In this document: piece by piece, positions 1-5,558 of the stretch | Layout of the letters: each line of letters starts with the position of its first letter | Numbering within the stretch: position 1 is the first letter of the stretch | The notes under the pieces: model-generated | Seen by the model: only the letters and a program-made list of their open reading frames with translations | The model's database searches: none | Told to the model about the DNA's origin: nothing | Translations under genes and position numbers: made by a program | NCBI GenBank assembly: GCA_012839485.1 | Contig: DUNF01000060.1 | Location: 1-7,792, forward strand | Reading direction: 5' to 3' | DNA length: 7,792 bases | Origin: Acholeplasmataceae bacterium | GTDB taxonomy: Bacteria; Bacillota_I; Bacilli_A; ML615J-28; CAG-698

Positions 1-1
1 A

Positions 2-1069
2 TTGTATGATGAACACATTAAACAATCAGGAAAGATGATTGAATTTACTGGTTATTTACTTCCCGTATATTACACATCAATTAGCGAAGAACATGAACTT
101 GTTAGAAGTGATTTTGGCTGTTTTGATTGTTCACATATGGGAGAGATTATGATTTCGGGAGAAGATGCTTATAAGTTTACTGATTATTTAGTAACACAAA
201 ATTTAAGTGGACCAGATTTAAGAATGAGTTATGGTTTTTTATTAAATGAGAATGGCGGAGTTGTAGATGACATTATGGTCTATAAGTATAATGATTCTAA
301 ATTCTTGCTTGTAGTTAATGCTTCTAATAAAGAAAAAGATTATGAGCATATAATGAAACTATTTAAAAAAGGTAAATATAATTGTGATGTAGTTGATATG
401 TCTGATGATATTTCTTTACTAGCAATTCAAGGACCTAATGCAGCTAGTTTTCTTCAAAAGGATTTAGTGGATAAGCTAGATGAACTTAAAATGTATGACT
501 TTAAGTATTATAGTATTTTAGGAATGAAATTTTTAATTTCTCGTAGTGGTTATACTGGTGGTGATGGTTTTGAAATTTATGGTAAGAATGAAGATATCTT
601 AAAACTATATCAACACCTAACAAAAAGAGGAATGAAGTCATGTGGTTTAGGTGCAAGAGACACTTTAAGATTTGAAGCAGCCCTACCTTTATATGGCCAA
701 GAGTTAGATATGGATATTAATCCTTTAGAAGCTGGTTTAAGTTTCGGTGTTGATTTTAATAAAGATTTTTATGGCAAAGAAGCTTTAAGCAAAATCAAAG
801 AAGAAGGATTAAAAAGAAGAAGTGTAGGTTTAGAGTTATTAGGACCAGGAATTGCAAGACACGGTTATAAAGTATATTCTGAAGGTAAAGAAATTGGTTA
901 TGTAACTACTGGTTATATGATACCTAATACTAAAGATAGTTACGCGGTTGCTTTAATCGATCGCGATGAGTATAAATTAGATAAAGAAGTAGAAATCTTA
1001 GTTCGCAAGAAATTTGTAAAGGCTAAGATTATTAAGAAAAAATTCATGGATAAAAAATATCAAAAATAG
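2..1069 (+). CDS. gcvT: Aminomethyltransferase, glycine cleavage system T-protein (5' end cut by window edge)
   Basis: T-protein of the cytosolic glycine cleavage system. It takes the aminomethyl group from lipoylated GcvH, passes the methylene to tetrahydrofolate to give 5,10-methylene-THF, and releases ammonia. Counting from the first readable codon, the 355 residues show the family landmarks: SHMGEI near 44-49, GGVVDD at 85-90 (the Asp pair holding the catalytic aspartate), a GYTG motif at 183-186, GARDTLRFEA near 217-226, and the C-terminal barrel domain with GYVTTG near 299-304. GcvT proteins normally begin a few residues before the conserved L-Y/F-D-E-H stretch, so the TTG at 2-4 is most likely an internal Leu codon and the true start lies just outside the window. 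The gene ends in TAG at 1067-1069, and that stop forms part of the gcvH ribosome binding site. One oddity is Gly at residue 187, where family members usually have Glu (GYTGEDG). The identification is firm. Confidence 0.96.
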   Translation: MYDEHIKQSGKMIEFTGYLLPVYYTSISEEHELVRSDFGCFDCSHMGEIMISGEDAYKFTDYLVTQNLSGPDLRMSYGFLLNENGGVVDDIMVYKYNDSKFLLVVNASNKEKDYEHIMKLFKKGKYNCDVVDMSDDISLLAIQGPNAASFLQKDLVDKLDELKMYDFKYYSILGMKFLISRSGYTGGDGFEIYGKNEDILKLYQHLTKRGMKSCGLGARDTLRFEAALPLYGQELDMDINPLEAGLSFGVDFNKDFYGKEALSKIKEEGLKRRSVGLELLGPGIARHGYKVYSEGKEIGYVTTGYMIPNTKDSYAVALIDRDEYKLDKEVEILVRKKFVKAKIIKKKFMDKKYQK

Positions 1070-1073
1070 GAGG
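1068..1073 (+). promoter_or_regulatory. Strong Shine-Dalgarno of gcvH, overlapping the gcvT stop
   Basis: A perfect AGGAGG lies 5 nt before the gcvH ATG at 1079, and its first two bases are the last two of the gcvT TAG stop. A ribosome finishing gcvT would therefore be sitting on the gcvH initiation site. This is the best ribosome binding site in the gcv operon. Confidence 0.85.
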
Positions 1074-1078
1074 AGAAA

Positions 1079-1459
1079 ATGGCAGATATTAAAAAAGGTT
1101 TGTTTTATACAAAAACACATGAGTGGGTAAAAGTAGAAGGAAATGTTGCATACATTGGCTTAACAGCTTTTGCAGCTAGTGAATTAGGCGATATTATTTA
1201 TTTTGAAGGACCAGATGCTGATGATGTTGCTCAAGGCGCAGAATGTGGCGTTGTTGAGTCAGTAAAATCAGCTTCAGATATCTACTCACCTGTAAGTGGA
1301 AAAGTACTAGAAGTAAACGAAGCGGTTTTGGATAGTCCAGAATTAATTAATGAAGATCCATATGGTGCTTGGTTAGTTAAAGTCGAGCTTGATTCGAAAG
1401 AAGAATTAAAGAAATTACTTTCAGCTGAAGCATACGAAAAGGAATTAGCTAATGCATAA
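1079..1459 (+). CDS. gcvH: Glycine cleavage system H-protein, lipoyl carrier
   Basis: H-protein is the small lipoyl-bearing shuttle that carries the aminomethyl intermediate from P-protein to T-protein and is then reoxidised by Lpd. At 126 aa it has the usual family length. The N-terminal Y-T-K-T-H-E-W motif (10-16) is typical. The lipoylation site is the ESVKSAS motif, with the acceptor lysine at residue 63 (codon 1265-1267), followed by the usual S-P-V-SG-KV hairpin near 70-77. The C-terminal half has the standard N-E-x-P-Y-G-x-W-L-V-K element, here N-E-D-P-Y-G-A-W. The ATG follows a perfect AGGAGG by 5 nt, which fixes the start. The gene sits 9 nt after gcvT, and its last codons overlap gcvPA by 8 nt. 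Lipoate must be attached by a ligase or transferase encoded outside this window. Confidence 0.98.
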   Translation: MADIKKGLFYTKTHEWVKVEGNVAYIGLTAFAASELGDIIYFEGPDADDVAQGAECGVVESVKSASDIYSPVSGKVLEVNEAVLDSPELINEDPYGAWLVKVELDSKEELKKLLSAEAYEKELANA

Positions 1460-2762
1460 GTATTTACCTCATACAGCTAGCGATATTAAAGAAATGCTTG
1501 ATAAAATAGGTATCAAGACAATTGATGAATTATTCGTAGCTTTAGGAGATATTAAACTGACTAAACCATTAGACATCCCTAGCAAGATGAGTGAAAATGA
1601 GTTAAGAGATCATTTTGGAAGACTAGCAAGTAAAAATAAAAACTTGCTTTCTTTTTGTGGTTTAGGTAGTTATGAAAGCTATGACTTCAGTATTATTGAT
1701 GCTCTTATTTCTCGCCAAGAGTTTCTTACATCTTATACACCATATCAACCAGAAGTATCACAAGGAACATTGCAATATATCTTTGAGTTCCAATCTTATG
1801 TTTGTGAGTTAACTGGTATGGATATAGCTAATGCCTCAATGTATGATGGTGCTAGTAGTACAGCTGAAGCTATCTTTATGGCAGTAGCAGCTACAAGGAA
1901 AAATAAGGTTTTACTAAGTAAAACAATTAATCCTTATGTGTTAGAGGTTGTTAAGACTTACTCTAAGTATCGTGATTTAGAAGTTGAATATGTTTTAGAA
2001 AAAGATTTCAGTTTTGATTTGGAAGATTTAAAGAAAAAGTTAAATAATGATGTTGCTTGTTTTGTGGCGCAAACACCAAATGTTTATGGTGTTTTAGAAG
2101 ACTATAGCAAAGTGAAAGCAACTTTAGAAGAAATTGGCGCTTTATTTATTATTAATCAAGAACCAAGCAGTTTAGCTTTATTTAAAGCTCCAAGTGAATA
2201 TAACGCCGATATAGCTTGCGGGGATATGCAAAGTTTAGGTTTAAAGAGAAACTTTGGTGGACCAAGTGTGGGCTATATTGCTACTATATCTAAATATCAA
2301 AGAAGACTACCTGGTAGGATCGTTGGTAAGACTGTAGATGTAGAAGGAAAAAGAGGTTATGTTTTAACACTTCAAGCACGTGAACAACATATTAGAAGAG
2401 AAAAAGCTACTTCGAATATTTGTTCTAATCAGTCTTTAATGGCTTTAACTGTTTCAATCTATTTAAGTTTAGTTGGTAAACTTGGTTTAATTGAACTAAG
2501 TAAGAGAGCTTATAATAATGCTCATTATTTAGAAGAAGAGTTATTAAAAACTAAGAAATTTAAAAAAGTTACTTCTAGGCCATTCTATCAAGAATTTGTT
2601 TTAGAATATTTAGGCAATCCTAAACATTTAGAGCAAAAACTTTTAGCTTTAGGTTATTTATCTGGTTATAACATCAAAGATAATTTAATTATTTTCTATG
2701 CAAGTGAGGTAAGAACTAAAGACGAAATAGATGGGTTTGTAAAGAAAGTAGGTGAAGTATAA
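1452..2762 (+). CDS. gcvPA: Glycine dehydrogenase (decarboxylating) subunit 1, P-protein N-terminal half
   Basis: N-terminal subunit of the two-part P-protein found in Gram-positives, archaea and Thermotoga. With GcvPB it decarboxylates glycine and loads the aminomethyl group on GcvH. At 436 aa it is close to the usual length of about 440-450. Landmarks are the M-H-K-Y-L-P start, F-L-T-S-Y-T-P-Y-Q-P-E-x-S-Q-G (91-105), N-A-S-M-Y-D-G-A-S (127-135), the SLGLKRNFGGP block (261-271) and the R-E-Q-H-I-R-R-E-K-A-T-S-N-I-C block (310-324). It has the aminotransferase-like fold but, as expected, no PLP lysine, which lies in GcvPB. The start lies inside the end of gcvH (8-nt overlap) behind AAAAGGA at 1437-1443, 8 nt upstream. 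The stop TAA shares one base with the gcvPB ATG. The subunits are probably made in equal amounts by coupled translation. Confidence 0.97.
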   Translation: MHKYLPHTASDIKEMLDKIGIKTIDELFVALGDIKLTKPLDIPSKMSENELRDHFGRLASKNKNLLSFCGLGSYESYDFSIIDALISRQEFLTSYTPYQPEVSQGTLQYIFEFQSYVCELTGMDIANASMYDGASSTAEAIFMAVAATRKNKVLLSKTINPYVLEVVKTYSKYRDLEVEYVLEKDFSFDLEDLKKKLNNDVACFVAQTPNVYGVLEDYSKVKATLEEIGALFIINQEPSSLALFKAPSEYNADIACGDMQSLGLKRNFGGPSVGYIATISKYQRRLPGRIVGKTVDVEGKRGYVLTLQAREQHIRREKATSNICSNQSLMALTVSIYLSLVGKLGLIELSKRAYNNAHYLEEELLKTKKFKKVTSRPFYQEFVLEYLGNPKHLEQKLLALGYLSGYNIKDNLIIFYASEVRTKDEIDGFVKKVGEV

Positions 2763-4195
2763 TGTACGATAAATTAATTTTTGAAAGATCAAAAAAAGGT
2801 CGTGTAGGTATTACTTTACCAAAAACTGATATTAAAGATTACGCATTACCAAAAGAACATTTAACAAAAAGAGATTTATTACTTCCTGAAGTTTCTGAAG
2901 TTGATGTTATTAGACATTATACTAATTTATCACTTAAAAACTATGGTGTTGATCGAGGTATTTATCCTTTAGGAAGTTGTACGATGAAGTATAATCCTAA
3001 GATTAACGAAGAGTTATCAAAGAATCCTAAATTTAATAATTTACATCCACTACAACCAGATGTTTCAAGTCAAGGAGCTTTAGAATTAGAATATAATTTA
3101 GAAAAATTACTAAATGAAATTCTAGGATTAAAAGCTTTTAGTTTTGCACCTTGTGCAGGAGCCCATGGAGAGTTAACTGGATTAATGATGATTAAAGCTT
3201 ATCATGAGAAAAATAAAGATTTTAAACGTAAGAAGATTATTATTCCCGACTCTGCTCACGGAACTAACCCAGCATCAGTTGCAATTGTAGGTTTTGAAGT
3301 TGTTAACTTACAAAGCACTGAAGATGGTACAGTTGATTTAGAGCATTTAAAAGAACTATTAGATGATGAGGTAGCAGGAATGATGCTTACTAATCCTAAT
3401 ACAGCAGGTCTTTATGAAAAAGATGTTTGTAAGATTACTAAGTTAGTTCATGATGCAGGTGGATTAATGTATTATGATGGTGCTAATTTTAATGCTCTAT
3501 TAGGTTTAGCTAAACCTTCTGATATGGGATTTGATGTTATTCACCTTAATTTACACAAGTCTTTCTCAACACCTCATGGTGGTGGAGGACCTGGAGTAGG
3601 TGCTGTTGGTGTAGGAGAAAAGTTAAAGACATTTTTACCAAATAAACATGTTAAGTTAGAAAATGGTTTATATGTAAGGAAAAAAGAAAAAGATTCAATT
3701 GGAAGTGTAAGTTATTTCCAAGGTAACTATAATGTTATTTTAAAAGCTTATGCTTATATCTTAAGTATGGGTAAAGAAAACATTAGGGATGTTGGGGAGA
3801 TGGCAGTACTTAATGCAAACTATGTTAAGGCATGTTTAGAAGAGTATTATGAAGTTCCTGTTAAGGGGGCGATTATGCACGAAGTTGTATTTAATGGTTT
3901 AAAATCGAAAAAAGCTACTACTTTAGATGTAGCTAAGAGATTACTTGATTATGGCTTTCACCCTTCTACAATCTATTTCCCATTACTATTTAGTCAATCA
4001 ATGATGGTTGAACCAGTAGAAACTGAAAGCAAAGAAACAATAGATGAGTTTATTGATGCTTTAATTAAGATTGCTAATGAAGCAGAGGCAAATCCAGAAC
4101 TATTACATAATGCACCACATACAACACCAGTAAGAAGACTAGATGAAGTTTTAGCTGCAAGAGAGCTAAAAGTTAAATATCGAGACTTACTATGA
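2762..4195 (+). CDS. gcvPB: Glycine dehydrogenase (decarboxylating) subunit 2, PLP-binding half of P-protein
   Basis: C-terminal, PLP-carrying subunit of the glycine decarboxylase heterodimer. At 477 aa it matches the usual length of about 480-490. The PLP Schiff-base lysine is K266 (codon 3557-3559) in the motif HLNLHKSFSTPHGGGGPG (261-278). Other family signatures are YPLGSCTMKYNP (68-79), D-S-A-H-G-T-N-P-A-S (163-172), L-T-N-P-N-T-A-G (209-216) and Y-Y-D-G-A-N (237-242), in which D239 should contact the PLP ring nitrogen. The start overlaps the gcvPA stop by one base (TAATG), with a moderate ribosome binding site AGGTGA at 2750-2755, 6 nt upstream. It ends in TGA at 4193-4195 inside an ATGA overlap with lpd. 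This in-use TGA stop argues against a UGA-Trp genetic code. No active-site residue appears to be missing. Confidence 0.98.
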   Translation: MYDKLIFERSKKGRVGITLPKTDIKDYALPKEHLTKRDLLLPEVSEVDVIRHYTNLSLKNYGVDRGIYPLGSCTMKYNPKINEELSKNPKFNNLHPLQPDVSSQGALELEYNLEKLLNEILGLKAFSFAPCAGAHGELTGLMMIKAYHEKNKDFKRKKIIIPDSAHGTNPASVAIVGFEVVNLQSTEDGTVDLEHLKELLDDEVAGMMLTNPNTAGLYEKDVCKITKLVHDAGGLMYYDGANFNALLGLAKPSDMGFDVIHLNLHKSFSTPHGGGGPGVGAVGVGEKLKTFLPNKHVKLENGLYVRKKEKDSIGSVSYFQGNYNVILKAYAYILSMGKENIRDVGEMAVLNANYVKACLEEYYEVPVKGAIMHEVVFNGLKSKKATTLDVAKRLLDYGFHPSTIYFPLLFSQSMMVEPVETESKETIDEFIDALIKIANEAEANPELLHNAPHTTPVRRLDEVLAARELKVKYRDLL

Positions 4196-5472
4196 TTGAT
4201 GTAATTATTATTGGTGCTGGTCCTGGTGGGTATGAAGCTGCCTTGTATGGTGCAAGCAAAGGCTTAAATGTTGTTTTAGTAAATAAACATAATCTGGGTG
4301 GAACTTGTCTTCATTATGGCTGTATCCCAACAAAATCTTACTTCAAAAATGCTTCATTAATTAGCGATTTGAAAGATTCAGATTTATATGGGCTTACTAA
4401 TTTAAGTTATGATTTTGATTTTGGAAAAGTAAAATCAAGAAAAGATGAAGTTGTTTCTTCTTTAGAAAAAGGCATTAGTTTCTTACTTAAAAAAGCAAAT
4501 GTTACTGTTCTTGAAGGTGAAGTTAATTTTATAAGCGATAAGAAAATAGAAGTAAATGGAAAAACTTATGAGGCTAAAAATATTATTATCGCAACAGGAT
4601 CAAAAGAAAGAATTCTTCCTAATTTTGATTCTTACCTAACTAGTAAAGATATTTTAGGTTTAGATAAATTACCAAAAAGCCTAACAATTGTAGGTGGTGG
4701 AGTTATTGGAATTGAATTTGCTTCAATTTTAAATCAATTTGGCGTTAAAGTAGAAGTATTAGAATATGGTGATCGTATTTTAAATAGTTTAGATCAAGAA
4801 ACATCAAGAAGAATTTTGTCATTATTAAAAAGACAGGGTGTAGATGTTCATTTAAATATCAAGGTAAATAGTTATCAAGATAAAGTTCTAACATATGAAG
4901 AAAAAGGAGAATTAAAAACAAAGGAAGTAGAAAACTTATTACTAGCAATTGGTAGAATCCCTAACTTAGATTGTGCTTTGGATAAGACTAGTATTAGTTA
5001 TAGTAATAAGGGAATTGTTGTTGATGAAAACTTTGAAACTAATGTTAAGGGAGTATATGCAATTGGTGATGTTACGGGAATTAATATGCTAGCCCATTAT
5101 GCTACATATTCAGGATATCGGGCAATTAACCACATTTTAGGTGTAAAAGATGAAATTGATTTTAATTTAGTTCCATCTTGTATTTTCTCTTTACCAGAAA
5201 TTGCTAGTGTTGGCGTTTTAGAAGGAAATGAGTTAAAGGCTAATTATCGTGGTAATGGCAAAGCTTTAGCTAGTAATTTACTAGAAGGATATATTAAACT
5301 TTATGTAAATGAAGAAAAAATAGTTGGCGGTATTATTATTGGCCATGAAGCATCAATTTTAATCCATGAAATTGCAGCTGTAATTAAAGAAAAAGTTACA
5401 GTTAGTAAATTTAAAGACTATATTCATGCTCACCCTACATTATCAGAAATATATCGAGATTGTTTTAAATAA
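4192..5472 (+). CDS. lpdA: Dihydrolipoyl dehydrogenase, glycine cleavage system L-protein (short form)
   Basis: FAD/NAD-dependent disulfide oxidoreductase that reoxidises the dihydrolipoyl arm of GcvH and reduces NAD+. Features in order: FAD-binding G-A-G-P-G-G (8-13), redox disulfide G-G-T-C-L-H-Y-G-C (C39 and C44), the A-T-G strand near 134-136, NAD-binding G-G-G-V-I-G-I-E (168-175), E191 at the end of the following strand (favours NAD over NADP), the second FAD motif G-V-Y-A-I-G-D-V (287-294), and the catalytic H-P-T-L-S-E pair (H414 and E419) that acts across the dimer. At 426 aa it is shorter than the usual 455-475. Loss is visible in the interface domain around residues 343-360 and at the C-terminus, which stops 7 residues after E419. 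The ATGA overlap with gcvPB and a poor ribosome binding site suggest translation mostly by coupling. Its place in the gcv operon suggests a dedicated L-protein, although it could also serve 2-oxoacid dehydrogenases. Confidence 0.95.
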   Translation: MIDVIIIGAGPGGYEAALYGASKGLNVVLVNKHNLGGTCLHYGCIPTKSYFKNASLISDLKDSDLYGLTNLSYDFDFGKVKSRKDEVVSSLEKGISFLLKKANVTVLEGEVNFISDKKIEVNGKTYEAKNIIIATGSKERILPNFDSYLTSKDILGLDKLPKSLTIVGGGVIGIEFASILNQFGVKVEVLEYGDRILNSLDQETSRRILSLLKRQGVDVHLNIKVNSYQDKVLTYEEKGELKTKEVENLLLAIGRIPNLDCALDKTSISYSNKGIVVDENFETNVKGVYAIGDVTGINMLAHYATYSGYRAINHILGVKDEIDFNLVPSCIFSLPEIASVGVLEGNELKANYRGNGKALASNLLEGYIKLYVNEEKIVGGIIIGHEASILIHEIAAVIKEKVTVSKFKDYIHAHPTLSEIYRDCFK

Positions 5473-5502
5473 GTAGACTTGGATTCAAGTCTACTTTTTT
5501 TA
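5471..5502 (+). terminator. Rho-independent terminator of the gcv operon
   Basis: AAGTAGACTT (5471-5480) is perfectly complementary to AAGTCTACTT (5487-5496). A further G5481-C5486 pair gives an 11-bp stem closed by a GATT loop, followed by a T-run at 5495-5501. The left arm starts at the last two bases of the lpd TAA, so there is no trailing untranslated spacer. Confidence 0.93.
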
Positions 5503-5510
5503 TTAAAAAC

Positions 5511-5551
5511 TTTTAATCTTAGATGATTTTTGATATAATTATATATAGGAG
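5511..5551 (+). promoter_or_regulatory. Extended -10 promoter and ribosome binding site of the LTA synthase-family gene
   Basis: TGATATAAT (5531-5539) is an extended -10 with a consensus TATAAT at 5534-5539. The -35 region is weak: TTTTAA at 5511-5516 with a 17-nt spacer matches 3 of 6, which the TG extension can offset. AGGAG at 5547-5551 lies 7 nt before the ATG at 5559. Transcription should begin around 5545-5547, so the ribosome binding site would be at the very 5' end of the mRNA. The promoter lies just after the gcv terminator, so the downstream gene is its own unit. Confidence 0.75.
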
Positions 5552-5558
5552 AAAAAAT

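Larger units (their letters stand above)
2..5472 (+). other. Glycine cleavage operon gcvT-gcvH-gcvPA-gcvPB-lpd
   Basis: Five co-directional genes are separated by +9, -8, -1 and -4 nt, with no internal terminator seen and a strong terminator right after the last gene. They encode every protein of the T/H/P/L complex. The promoter, and any glycine riboswitch (a common regulator of gcv operons), would lie upstream of position 1 and cannot be assessed here. Confidence 0.9.

Noticed and set aside
2..4. TTG as the start codon of gcvT
   Set aside because: It is at the window edge with no room for a ribosome binding site, and GcvT homologues have several residues before this Leu-Tyr-Asp-Glu-His stretch. 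It is best read as an internal Leu codon of a truncated gene.
5523..5558. N-terminal extension of 12 residues on the LtaS-like protein
   Set aside because: These codons are made of the extended -10 promoter and the Shine-Dalgarno sequence. The ATG at 5523 lies upstream of the predicted transcription start and has no ribosome binding site.
5473..5558. Riboswitch or small RNA between lpd and the LtaS-like gene
   Set aside because: The 86 nt are fully accounted for by the terminator, promoter and ribosome binding site, leaving no room for a structured leader.
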